A stretch of 64,000 nucleotides of DNA from Saururus chinensis. Taxonomy: Eukaryota; Streptophyta; Magnoliopsida; Piperales; Saururaceae. Location: NCBI GenBank assembly GCA_035235625.1, contig CP141141.1, forward strand, positions 45,655,719-45,719,718. Direction: 5' to 3'. Shown here piece by piece: positions 12,376 to 23,911 of this stretch (its first letter is position 1; every line of letters begins with the position of its first letter). The translations under genes were made by a program, and so were the position numbers. The notes below the pieces were generated by a model. That model was not told where the DNA came from. It made no database searches and saw nothing but the letters and a program-made list of their open reading frames with translations.

Positions 12376-13594
12376 CATCACAACCTCCATCATGGAGTAA
12401 TCACACATAAATGTCACACAGACAGGAGCATGGACAAGGCCACGAAGGCGTGTCATGGTCTAAAATTCTACACAAGAATTCAAGAAAGATCGGGGTTGTC
12501 AATCCCTAATACTGCTCGCCCTGGACGATCCTGGCCAAGGACGTCCCATTCTCACACAGAGAATCTAGGGCAGGGGTGTTCGCCCAGGGACATCTCCTGC
12601 GGAGGGAAGAGCCCGAGTTCTCACACAGAGAACCCTAGAACACGTGGTAGCGGGGTGCACACGGCATACCACACTGGATTCTCAGGGTCTAGATGACACA
12701 CATGATAACATTCTCACATATCCGCAAGACAAGTACACAACTCGTCCCCACATCATTCCATTTAATTAGACTCAACCCGGGGAGTGCACTCGTTCCACAC
12801 AGGAACTTCAAATCAAAATGTCCTTTCGGACCAATCAACTTGCGATTAATCCACGACCGATAAACCCGGCACACAATTCTATCACATTGCATCCAATCGG
12901 TCAAATTTGATTAATCACGATGAAGCCTCAATTGGAAATCCATTTTTATAATGCGTGCAGCATGGTACATGCGTGGGCAAATCATACATGAATCCTAATC
13001 CATGATAAGTGCTCTCACCAGCCCCTAATGCATCATTCATAACCACAATATTAAGCTTCAACATCATCATTTAACCCCACATGTGTGTGTGTATCTAGTA
13101 AAAGCATTTCACATAATACATGCCATCATGCTTGAAATTAAACTCACTACCACACTACACATGTGAATTTCAGCGGAAATCATAGGAGAAGAATCGTTGA
13201 AATCATAGCTAGATTCAAAACTCAACCACAAAGGCTAAACACATATAACATCACTCATTTCATCATTGAGTCATGGCATTCACCAACATTCACACACCAT
13301 TAACTACAATCTATCATGATAAATCAGTCTAATAATGATTGTAGTCCTACTGAAAATATGCTTAACCAAAGGGAAACAACCATTCATAATTTCAAGATAA
13401 CGATTCCAACATCATGCCACAAAGCATAAGTCATTCCACCATCTCTAAGCATATATCTCAACTCCATAAACTCAATAGCATGCATTTTCAGTAGCCTAAC
13501 ATAGCTTAAAACACTCCACATTCATATAAAATTGGCAAACTAAAGTGGATTCATCAAAATAGACATCATATGCACAACATACAATTTCCTGTGT

Positions 13595-13700
13595 AGCCGA
13601 TCGATCGCCCTTCAGGCCTTTCGATCGGTTACATGCAAAAATTTGAAATTTACAGTTCAGCCGATCGATCGCCCTGCAGGGCTGATCGATCGCCAACACG
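13595..13700. repeat. Palindrome cluster, two-hairpin form (LTR X)
   Basis: GATCGATC-type sites in two GCC-loop-GGC pairs, near-identical to those at 1020-1130. Confidence 0.75.
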
Positions 13701-15892
13701 GCAGAACAGTCAACTTCTTCCTTTCGCAAATCCAAACCGAAATACCATATATAGCACTTCAAATCCACATCTAACACCCTAATCATCATCAAAAGTCCTC
13801 CTTGACTTCCAGAACATCAAACCAAACTATAATAATGCAAAAACCCTAAGAAATCGGGATTAAATAATTCTATTTTCTAATCTTACCATTAACACACTAA
13901 ATCAAGCAAACCATTTCGAAATAAGCCAAAAATAGAGAGTTTTACCATGGATAAACAGAGATTTCGAAGACCCATTACCTTAGCACTTGATTAAGCTCGG
14001 ATTAAAGAGTCACCCTTCTTGAAATCCTTGAAAACACAATGAGTTTGAATTAAACTCTAATAGAAATTGATTTACTCAAGAAATCCCTAATTAAATTTTA
14101 GATCTAGGGCTTGTTGGTAGTAAAAATCAAAATTTGAATGTTAGGGTTTTTAGTAAAACAGAAATCAGTAACTTTTGATGATCAAAAACGAATTGAATCA
14201 AGCGGAAAATGGTAGATTTGGAAGAAATAAAGAGAAAAGCCAAGGATTAGTGCTTAATTAGAGTAAGCTTACCTTAATCGGCTTCTAATTCGGGCCTAAG
14301 TGGGGATTAGGCCAGCCCTCCTTCCTTAGCCTATTCCTAAAAATAGAAATTGCTCTGGTTTGCCCTTTTATAGTAAGGGTTGGGGTAGGCATAAGTAAGT
14401 TTTGGGGTGTAAATATGAAAAGGAGGCTAAAAGTGGGTATTTTACAAATTTAAGCACAAATTAAGCCTAATAAAATTCTGAAAATTTTTGTGTGACCTTA
14501 AGTATATGTCTAGGTTCATTTGACATAAAAATAAAATTTTTGACGGTGGGGCCCACAGGGGTCCCGCAAAAACCCTAATTTTTGGAAAAATAGTGAAAAT
14601 TCCGAAAAATCTCAAAAATTCACATTTAGTCTAAAATCACTTAAAACCACTAATATTGAAGTTAATTTTGGTTAAAACTATCACAAACACTATTTATTTT
14701 ACGAAATCACCGAATAAGATCAGAAAATGCGGAAATCCCACGATAACCAATAATTAAAGAAAACCAAAACCGGTGTAAAGATGAGGGTCCTTACATGCTC
14801 GCCCTGGATGATCCTGGCCAAGGATGTCCCATTCTCACACAGAGAATCTAGAGTAGGGGTGTTCGCCCAGGGACATCTCCTACGGAGGGAAGAGCCCGAG
14901 TTTTCACACAGAAAACCCTAGAACATGTGGTAGCGGGTGCACATGGCATACGACACTGGATTCTCAGGGTCCAGATGATACTCATAATAACATTCTCACA
15001 ATCCGCAAGACAAGTATACAACTCATCCCCACATCATTCCATTTAATTAGACTCAACCCGGGGAGTGCACTCGTTCCACACAGGAACTCAAATCAAAACA
15101 TGTCCTTTCGGACCAATCAACTTACTATTAATCTATGACCGATCAATCCGGCATACAATTTTACCACATTGCATCCAATCAGTCAAATTCGATTTACCTC
15201 GATGAAGCCTCAATTGAAAATCCATTTTCATGATGCATGCAGCATGGTACATACGTGGGCAAGGCATACATAAATCCTAATCCATGATAAGCGCTCTCAT
15301 CAGCCCGTAATGCATCATTCATAATCACAATATCAAGCTTCAACCTCATCAGTTAACCCCCACATGTGTGTGTAACTAGAAGAAGCATTTCACACAATGC
15401 ATGCCAACATGCTTGAAATTAGACTCACTACCACACTACACATGTGAATTTTCATCTAAACATGAATTCCAGCGGAAATCATAGAAGAAGAATCGTTGAA
15501 ATCGTATCTCAATTCAAAACTCAACCACAAAGGCTAAACACATATAAGATCATTCATTTCATCCTTGAGTCATGACATTTACCAACATCCACACACCAAT
15601 TAACCACACTCAACCATGACAAATCAGTTCAATAATAGGTTGTAGTCCTACTGAAAATATGCCTAACTATAGAAAATTAACCATTCACAATTTTGAGATA
15701 ATAATTCTAACATCATGTCACAAAACATAAGTCATTCCACAATTCTCTAATCATATATCTCAACTTCATAACCTCAATAGCATGCATTTTTCAGTAGCAT
15801 GATATAGCTTAAAACACTCCACATTCATATAAAATTGGCAAGCTAAAGTGGAATCACCAAAATAAACATCATGCATTAGAACACCAATCTGC

Positions 15893-16065
15893 TGTGTAGC
15901 TGTTCGAACGCCCTTCAGGCCATTCGATTGGTTAAACGTAAAAATTTGAAATTCACAGTTTGGCCGTTCGAACGCCTAGCAGGCCGTTCGATCGGCTAAA
16001 CTGGAAAACTGTCGTTCCGACAGTGTTGCCGTTCGAACGCCCAAAAGGGCCGTTCGAACGCCAAC
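15893..16065. repeat. Palindrome cluster, three-hairpin form (LTR Y)
   Basis: Six sites are based on GTTCGAAC (some mixed GTTCGATC), arranged as three pairs with short loops such as AAAAG. The middle pair, plus a linker containing GTCGTTCCGAC, is absent from the two-hairpin LTRs. Confidence 0.75.
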
Positions 16066-18118
16066 AAGGCAGAACTGAATCATCTTCTTCCTTTCGCAAA
16101 TCCAAACAGAAACACCATTGATAACACTTCAAATCCACATCTAACACCCTAATCATCATCAAAAGTCCTTCTTGACTTCCAGAATGTTAAACCATATCAT
16201 AATAATGCAAAACCCTAAGAAATCGGGATTAAATAATTCCATTTTCTAATCTTACCATTAACACACTAAATCAAGCAACTCCATTCGAAATAAGCCAAAA
16301 ATCAAGAATTTTACCATGGATAAACTGAGATTTTGAATACCCATTACCTCAGCATTTGATTAAGCTCGGATTGGAGAGTCACCCTTCTTGAAATCCTTGA
16401 AAACACAATGAGTTTGAATTAAACTCCAATAGAAATCGATTTACCCAAGAAATTCTTAAGTAAATCTTAGATCTAGGGCTTGTTGATAGTAAAAATCGAA
16501 TTTTGAATGTTAGGGTTTATAATAAAACACAAATCAGTAGTTTTTAATATCCAAAAATGAATTGAAACAAGGGGAAAATGGTAGATTTGGAAGAGATTAA
16601 GAAGAAAGTAGGGTTTAGTGCTTAATTAGAGTAAGCTTACCTTAAATCGCTTCTAATTCGGGCCTAATTGGGGATTAGGCCAGACCTCCCTCCTTAGCCT
16701 ATTCCCAAAAATAGAAATGGCTTAGGTTTTCCCTTTTATAGTAAGGGTTGGGGTATGCATGGGTAAGTTATGGGGTGTAAATAGGAAAAGTAGGCTAAAA
16801 ATGGGTATTTTATAAATTTAAGCACTAATTAAACCTAATAAAATTTTTGTATAACCTTAAGTATATGTCTAGGTTCATTTAACACAAAAATTGAAATTTC
16901 GATGGTGGGGCCCACAGGGGTCCCGCCAAAACTCTAATTTTTGGAAAAATAGTAAAAATTTAAAAAAATCCCAAAAATTCACATTTGTTTTAAAATCACT
17001 TTAAATCACTAATCTTAAAGTTGATTTTGGTTAAAACCATCATAAACACTATTTATTCACGAAATCACAGAATAAATCAGAAAACGTGTAAGTCTCACGA
17101 TAACCAATAATTAAAGGAAACCAAAAACCAGTTTAGAGATGAGGGTCCTTACAGTTTAACCTGGCTGGGTCAGCGTGACCCGGCTAGTTAAACCCGTTAC
17201 CTGGTGTTTCGGTCCGGTCCGGGTTTTGAAAAGAAAAAAATCAGAAGGCGCTCAGGACTGGGTGATTTGGGGACAACGATGAGCGGTGGTTGGCAATCTT
17301 CTCCAACAACGATGATTCATCCTCTCGAAGGCTTGGATTACTTTTACTAGGTCGGTTGTAGGCGGGTGGCCATATTTCACCTCTCTAGGAAAGGAAAGAG
17401 ATAAACTCCCCATCTCGGTCGGCGCCTTGACGATGGTGATGTGGTGACCGGAGGGAGATTTGGTCTGTGAAGCGAGTGTTGAGAAGAAGGGAATTGAGAT
17501 CAACGGGAGACGAGAGTGGAGAAGAGAGGTGGGCATCACCGGTGGATGTCGGCGAAGAAGAGGGCAGAAAAAGGGAGAATGGGCCGAGTGAGAAATAGTT
17601 GCAGAAAGCAGGGTCGAGGCATCAACGATGTGAGGCAAAGGCTGATGGTGGCACAAGACGGAGGACGGAGACAAGGATCTAGGGACTTGGAGTTGGAGGA
17701 CTTGCAGTCGTAGATCTGGGCCATGAGGGAGTGGAGGGCATCGGAGAGGGAGGGCAGAGAGGCATCGGAGATCTGGGGACTTGGAGTTGAAGGACTTAGA
17801 GTCGGAAATCTAGGGGGCGAGGGAGTGGAGGGCGTTGGAGAGTGAGGGTGGAGAGGAGTCAGAGATTTGGGTGGTGAGGGAGTAGAGGGCGTTGAAGAGG
17901 GAGGGCGGAAAGGTGGTGGAGAGGGAGCGGAGGGTGTCAGAGATTTGGGTGGTGACGGTCTGTGCAACGAGCTAATTTGGGTGGTGAGTAGTTTTGAGGG
18001 GGGAGGACTAAGAGAAGCTTAAATATGAAAGGGTCAACCCGGGTTGAATCCGGTTAAACCAGCCCGAACACTATTCCGGGTCAGTGTCTGAATTGGTTAT
18101 TAAAACACTACTTGTGAC

Positions 18119-18586
18119 TTCATGGATCTATTTGACCCACCTACGAGGCCTTATGTTATGCTATGGGCCCATGGACCTACTTCACGCTAGACTATGTTTT
18201 TAAAATTTTTTGTAACTATAATTAACTAGGCCTGTAAAACAATTTAAACAACCCAATTACACGTCTAATTCAGGTAAATAGGTTTTGCGCAACATATTTA
18301 ACTTTAAACAGTCATAACTCCTTTATATAAGCTCCAATTCGAGCATTTTTTGTGGCGTTTTGAAGATCTTTTAATGTACTTTCTATTTACTTATCCCAGC
18401 TATAAGTTCTATTTATTGATAAAGTTATTCTTTTGAGAAGATTGAGGGTCAACACACAAATTTCCACTTGGCCAACTTTAAAATTTTAAAAAATTTCTAA
18501 ATGTTACAGTTTAACCTTGGCTCCACGGGACATGTCAGCCGTAAAATTGGACGAATTGGTTTGTCAGTATAGTAGAAGAGAAAAGG
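18119..18586. other. No gene; possible old LTR-end sequence
   Basis: AT-rich single-copy-looking DNA flanking the hAT element, with an LTR-end-like TGTTACA at about 18504-18510. Nothing coding is visible. Confidence 0.3.
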
Positions 18587-18746
18587 TTATTATGAGATCA
18601 TGCTCATGTACATCAACGTGAGCATGCCCACACAATGCAAGGGGATAGGCAATAATTCTAACCGCCCTACCCTTGGGTTAATTGTACGACCGGATTTCAA
18701 TGGTCCATGATACCTGAGCTCACGATGAGCCCAAGCTCATCTCAAT
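18587..18746. mobile_element. Degenerate MITE, relative of 8185-8356
   Basis: The left end TTATTATGAGATCATGCTCA and right end CACGATGAGCCCAAGCTCAT, together with an internal CGGATTTCAATGGTCC segment, parallel the parts of the 8185 MITE in the same order. Arms are strongly diverged. Confidence 0.45.
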
Positions 18747-18749
18747 AAG

Positions 18750-19380
18750 TCTCTAGCAAAAAACAGCTTGAAATGCTATTTTTATTAAAAAAAGGTGGAG
18801 GTATTACATTTTTATTTTATTTTAAAATGTTACCTAAATACATGGCATATACTGTACTTACACCACATGCCAAATTCTTTATTTATGGTCTTTTAGAAAT
18901 AATACTTATTTTGTCTTATATTAATAATTATATTAAAATAATAATAATTTAATAATAAAAATTATATTTATGGGAAGAAAAAATAAATTTATAATATTTT
19001 TTTAAGTATCTAATTATTTAAATAAAATAAAATAATTAATATAGAATAATTTTTATATTAATTTAAAATAAAAAAACTATAGTCCGGGATGGGCGGTCCC
19101 ACATGAAACTTAATAAGAAACAGTTTAACCCTCACTGTTACAGCCCTTAGTAATCGCGCAGTGTCGGGAGGACGCACTCGCCAAGTCACAGCGGCAACGG
19201 CGGTTGTGGTAAAAAAAAAAAGGCAGCGCCGCAGCAACAACGGGCAAGCACACGCACTAACTACCAGTCTTTGTAATCCTTCTCCTCCCTTCTGCGCCAC
19301 AGCGCCCGCCCTCTTCAACCCCTCTCCCTCCCCTCTTGCCTATCTTCCTTCCCCTTCTCCGCAGCCCACCCACGGACGCC
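18750..19380. other. AT-rich upstream region of VPS9A
   Basis: 18780-19080 is very AT-rich (ATAATAATTTAATAAT-type sequence), then composition shifts abruptly to GC/CT-rich pyrimidine tracts at 19260-19380 next to the promoter. No gene is seen. The open frames at 19058-19388 run through this low-complexity promoter DNA. Confidence 0.5.
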
Positions 19381-19389
19381 CTATTTAAG
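19381..19389 (+). promoter_or_regulatory. Probable TATA box of VPS9A
   Basis: CTATTTAAG lies about 50 bp upstream of the VPS9A start codon, at the edge of a CT-rich tract. This spacing would give a 5' leader of only about 25-30 nt. Confidence 0.5.
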
Positions 19390-19440
19390 CCCCGCCCCCC
19401 TCTCTATGAAGAGAAAAAATTCACTCCACATCGATCGCCG

Positions 19441-22400
19441 ATGGAAATCCCCTCCTCCCCGCTCGCCTTCTCCGACTTCCTCAACCGAATGCGCCACCCT
19501 GCTTCCGTCGATCTGGTCCGATCGATCAAGAGGTCTCCAATTCTCTCTCCTTCGTCTGCGTCTCCTTTTGGTTTCGTGTCCGCTGTTGGTTTGACTCAAG
19601 GCTGTTGTTGGTTGATTGTGATAACCTAATTTAGGAGTCAGTTTGGGGATTTCGGGCTGCTGTTAAGGGAACTGTGAGGTTAATTATTCAGCTTGGCGAC
19701 TCGTTTTCGTTTCTTTTGTTGGTCTCGATTTGATTATTATAGGTTTTGACGAATTTACTTGTTAACTGGAAGGGATCGAATATGCCTTAGAACGTTCCCT
19801 TCTCTATCTCGGATAATTGTTAGCTATCTGCCAATTCAACGTTTGTTTATTTTGTGTTGCTCTCTTTGCTTCCTGCTATCTGCATGTGTGAAACGTTGGA
19901 ATTGTAAACCGCTCTTGAGATTGGCCGTTAAAATTCGACTTGTTGAGGTAACAACGAATTGCTTATTGTTGCGTTTATGCTTTGTTGAAAGTTTCTCATT
20001 AGACGTAAGTTTGATTCTGAAGTTATGTTTATCTTGTATTTGGTGTTTGATCAGTTCTCAGAATCGGGGATATCCTGAATTTTGATTATTTTACTGAATG
20101 CACAAATTTTTGTTCAATGTTTGGTTTCTAGATGTACACTCAGCTTTTGCAAAAAAAAATTTTTGTATAACTCTTAAACACTAAACATGAAACTGTTGAG
20201 AACCCTAGGGGGTTTCAAAGAAGCGTTTAGGGTTAGGAAGAAATAGGGGAAGACGTGGCGATGATGGAGGCTGGGAGAAAGTAGGGTTGACAGTGAAGAG
20301 ATTTTTGTTGAAAGTAAAAAGGAAATATACATGATCTTAAATTATTATTACATTGTGTCACTTTTCTTTCTGTTGAAAGTGAAGAGATTTTTGTTTCACA
20401 GTTTATCTTTTAATTTTTTTGGATGGCAAATTTTATTTAGAATGCGAAATTCTGAACATATACCATCTGGCAGCTTCATTGTGTCATTTTCATTTCATCC
20501 GACGAACTCGGAAGCTGACAGCAAAAGACTGCAAGAGTTCTTAGTGACCATGGAAGCTGCTATCAAGGATCATCCTTTGTGGGTTGGTGTTACTGAAGAA
20601 GAAATTGGGAATGCTGTTGAGGTAATGTGATTGTTCTCGCTAATCTGCAATTTACCACATTGCTGCTATGTTGAGGAGTAGGACACAACCTGTTTGTTTA
20701 TGAAGATGAACTTCATGTGTTTACGTTTCATGTAGACACATTACTGCAACGTAAGTTGCATATATAATTTTTCAAGCATAAGAATGATTTGTAGTGTTGG
20801 TGACAATAGCAGCATTTTGTAAATTGGATTCATTATCTGTGGCTAGTTTCATAATTAAATGAGGCTGTGAGGCAGAACATGGTGCTCTTCATGGCTTTGG
20901 GTCTTAGAGGTCGAGGTAAGGGTTGTAAAGCTCTATGAATGATAGCATCTAAGATGAAGAAATATTAGGATGTTCTGGGAAGAATCAGTGATGTCTGAAA
21001 GCTATTTTTGAATCAATAAAAATAATTTCACAAAGTACAGTGAACATCATTTTGATAAACTTTTTGGTAGAAAATGCAGCTACATTGAGAATAAATAATG
21101 CTTTCCATCTAAAATTGGTCCTGAATTGCTTTCAGGAAAGCAGTTTTACTTGAAAGCTCACTAATGCATCTTAAATGTTTTCAAAGAACCCCATCCTTGA
21201 ATTGTCTTTGTTGTTATTATGCGTTCCTTTTATTTGGATTTAAGCAAGCGCCATAACTTTGTATTAGTTGGCTAGCCCAGTATTCTGGAATTAACTGCAC
21301 AAAACACCCTTTATGATAGCCATGGTCATAATGGTAATCAAGAAATACCTTTTGCCTACAGTTTGAGAATGGGGACATGGATCTTTCATCTTCACTCCAA
21401 CTTGTTTTCTGCCTGTTTTTTTGTAAGAGATAGTCATATCCATATTATTATTTTTTTAACTTGATCCAAGTTCTCTTAGGTCTCTCTCTCTCTCCCTCCC
21501 TCTTTTGGCTCTTTACTTGCTCCACCTCAAACATTCTTATTGAGTATCCATTTGTCTTCTTTGTATATGCCCATGACAATGCGACTTAAGCTCTCTAAGC
21601 TTCTCCACTAGAGGTGCTACACTGACGTTCTCTCAGATATGTAACTTATCATTCCTGTCTCTCTTAGTTATCACAAACATCTATCTTAACATTCTCGCTT
21701 AGTTATCCCAACCATCCACTTTAACATTCAGTTGGCCATCTTGCATCAAATTTCTATCGTAGTAGTTTTGTGTAAACTTAATTTCATCAATTGCAATTTC
21801 TCATGCGCTTTTATCACAAGAATAGGTCTATTCAGATGAAGGAGGATGTCTTCATTGTCATATTTGTGTGATATTATTTTTACTTTATTATACAGGGTCT
21901 GGAAAAGTATGTAATGACCAAATTGTTCAACCGCACATTTGCTTCCACTTCCGAGGACATTAGAATTGATAAAGAGATCACAGAAAAGATCCTTCTGCTG
22001 CAGCATTTTATTAAACCAGAGCACTTGGATATGCCTACAATTTTCCACAATGAAGCAGCCTGGCTGGTATGTAGTTCTCTTCCTCTCTCCCTCCTTCCCT
22101 CCCTCTTATCTTTTTGCAGGGTATGCCTGAAGTCCTCAATAATTTTTTCTTTACAAAGTTTCTTCTAAATCAATGCTTCGTTCTGTTTCAGATGGCCGAG
22201 AAAGAGCTGCAAAAGATAAATGCATTTACGGCTCCTCGTGAGAAACTTGCATGTGTATTAAATTGCTGCAAGGTCATAAACAACTTGCTGCTGACTGCAA
22301 GTCTATCAACTGCACATACATCATGTGGGGCAGATGATTTTCTTCCTGTTCTTATATACATAACGATCAAGGCAAGAGCTCATTGGTAATTACTGGTTAT

Positions 22401-23911
22401 GCCAATCTAGTATGGGGAAACACTAATATGATTCATTTTGCTGGGGATGAAAAGCGCTAAATGTTTTAGATAGAGCCTGGTTCACGGCTTACCAAAATAA
22501 GTGGACATTATTTGAAAATAATGGTTAATGATGAGCTGTCCCCAGCAATGTTGATCATCTTGCTGTCTGTTCTTTTATACATAACAATCAAGCAAGCTCA
22601 TTAGTAATTACTTGTTATGCTAATCTAGTATGGGGAAACACTAGTACAATTGCATATAAGTCATTTTGCTGCGGATGAAAAACGCAAATTTTTTTAAATA
22701 GATTGAGCCTGGTTTGTGGCTTACCAAAATAAATGGTGATCATTTGAAAACAATGTTTAATGATGAGATGTCCCCAGCAATGTTGATTATCTTTCGGACA
22801 CTTGAAACTTTAACTAGATGGATGGGTCTGATCATTTTTTTTCTCAAGAATATGACGGTGCATCCTTCTTGGCACTTAAGTGAATGACAGAATGTGATAT
22901 TAATTGTAATTTTTTTCCATGAAAATTTGAAATGTTCTTTTTCTTTCCTCGTTTTTTGTAGGCCAATCCTCCACAGTTGCATTCCAACCTTAAATTCATT
23001 CAGCTTTTCAGAAAACAATCAAAGCTTATATCTGAAGCAGCATATTATTTAACTAATGTAGTCTCTGCAAAGTTATTTATTGTAAACTTGAATGCCAGCT
23101 CTCTCTCTATGGACAATGGTGTGTTTGAAGAGAGTATGCGAGCTGCAAAATTGGCTGTTGCAGCGCATAATAGTCTTGGTATACCATCTTCAACTTCAAC
23201 GGTGAATAAATTTGTGGCAAGAAGCCAACAGAAAGACATGTACATAGGTGATAAGTTTTTATTTGTTTTCTTCGAAATTTTAGCAGTGATGATTCAAATT
23301 TCAATTTTGCTAAACCGACATTTGTATAGTTCACATATGCTCTCTCTTTGGGAGGACTTGGTCAATGGTGGGTGACAATGTCCGTTCCAATATTTTTATT
23401 CGCATGCATGTAGTTTTATTAATTAATAATATGGAGTGAAGAGCAGTTTTGTGCAGGAGGGAAAAGTGGTCCCTTTTCTGCATACCATGCACATTACATG
23501 GCTGCTCTGTATTACGTGGGAGTGCTCAATCTTCATGCACGCGTCCCACTCACTCCAAGCTTCATGGAGTTCCTATGTTACCCTATGTCTGTATTGTATG
23601 TTTGAGTATATACCATTTCAACTTTCGTGGAACTGGCAGGGGATTTTTATCCTTACATGGAAGCTGAGGCTGCAGATTTAACTACGGAGGATGTCCAGAA
23701 ACTTTTGATCGTTTACAAAAGTTTGGTTAACAAGTACACTCTACTACGTGAGGCAGTAACAGGGGTTCCCCTAGTGAAGGATGGCCCATCTTCGGCTCAT
23801 AGAGAAGACATTGTCGATCCAAGCCCACAGTTACAAATCGGGAGCTTCACCCCTCAAAAGGAGAAAATGCAGTTGCGAGATCACCAAGAGGCCGAAGAGG
23901 AAAGCAAATAA
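19441..23911 (+). CDS. VPS9A: VPS9A-like guanine nucleotide exchange factor for Rab5 GTPases
   Basis: Six exons: 19441-19532, 20474-20621, 21896-22066, 22192-22371, 22962-23247, 23640-23911 (1149 nt, 382 aa, all junctions in frame). Plant VPS9a activates Rab5-type GTPases (RABF) on endosomes for vacuolar transport. Residues 1-80 form the N-terminal helical region; the VPS9 domain follows (GLEKYVMTKLF, KINAFTAPREKLACVLNCCK, GADDFLPVLIYITIKANPP). The Asp of GADDF falls at residue 185, the number of the catalytic Asp known in Arabidopsis VPS9a. The last exon holds the conserved plant tail motif YPYMEAEAADL...DVQKLL..YK.LV.KY. The protein is shorter than Arabidopsis VPS9a (about 520 aa) because the linker after the VPS9 domain and the C-terminal tail are short. 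Intron 4 begins with GC. The stop lies 438 bp from that of the convergent PHD-finger gene. Confidence 0.93.
22346..22793. repeat. Tandem duplication of about 220 bp spanning the exon 4 / intron 4 boundary of VPS9A
   Basis: Copy 1 (22346-22560) contains the last 26 nt of exon 4, the GC donor and 190 bp of intron. Copy 2 (22567-22793) follows directly. Landmarks shared in order are CTGTTCTT, AATCTAGTATGGGGAAACAC, ATTTTGCTG, GGCTTACCAAAATAA and TGTCCCCAGCAATGTTGAT. In copy 2 the donor region AAGGCAAGAGC has become AAGCAAGC, so no equivalent splice site remains. Confidence 0.88.
22371..22373 (+). promoter_or_regulatory. Non-canonical GC splice donor of VPS9A intron 4
   Basis: The exon ends ATCAAG and the intron begins GCAAGA, the usual consensus around GC donors. 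Joining it to the acceptor at 22961 restores the conserved ITIKANPPQLHS in frame. The nearest GT (in TTGGTAATTA, about 14 nt later) would shift the frame. Confidence 0.85.

Larger units (their letters stand above)
11306..14795 (-). mobile_element. Solo LTR X (subfamily 1), inserted into LTR Y
   Basis: The plus-strand ends are TGTCAGGCCTCGG (11306) and GGTCCTTACA (14795), 3.49 kb. It is flanked by a perfect five-base duplication TGCTC at 11301-11305 and 14796-14800, and removing it rejoins LTR Y at that site. Its distal 2.2 kb matches the LTR at 1-2225 closely, including the two-hairpin GATCGATC cluster. It is therefore younger than Y, and Y is younger than the hAT element. Confidence 0.9.
10145..17153 (-). 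mobile_element. Solo LTR Y (subfamily 2), split by LTR X
   Basis: The plus-strand ends are TGTCACGCCCC (10145) and GGTCCTTACA (17153). The two parts, 10145-11305 and 14801-17153, total about 3.51 kb, close to the length of LTR X. The flanks are ATTTA (10140-10144) and GTTTA (17154-17158), a five-base target duplication with one mismatch. No internal coding region is present, so this is a solo LTR left by recombination. It carries the three-hairpin GTTCGAAC palindrome cluster and seven copies of the 56-bp minisatellite. Confidence 0.85.
10045..18110. mobile_element. Non-autonomous hAT transposon interrupted by two nested solo LTRs
   Basis: The left terminus CAGTGTTTTAA (10045) and inverted right terminus TAGTGTTTTAA (ending 18110) match the CAGNG terminal pattern of hAT elements. 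They are flanked by a perfect 8-bp duplication CTTGTGAC at 10037-10044 and 18111-18118, the hAT length. Subterminal sequence is rich in GGACCGG and CCGGGTTGAATCCGG. Removing the inserted LTR block (10145-17153) leaves about 1.06 kb, of which 17250-18000 is a GA-rich degenerate tandem repeat with no transposase. A same-family copy is at 35250-38138. Confidence 0.88.

Noticed and set aside
13496-13792. Open frames with a shared peptide (VLDVDLKCY..) at 13496-13792, 15953-16162 and 62668-62916
   Set aside because: They recur because they are the same LTR segment in three copies. Length and start differ among copies and no domain is present.
10145-17153. Simple tandem duplication (A-A'-B-B') of one LTR
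   Set aside because: The perfect TGCTC repeat at 11301-11305 and 14796-14800, and the subfamily markers, fit insertion of one LTR into another better.
17252-17967. Two overlapping 140-codon frames on the minus strand
   Set aside because: Pro/Ser-rich translations of GA-rich tandem repeat inside the hAT element, open in several frames.
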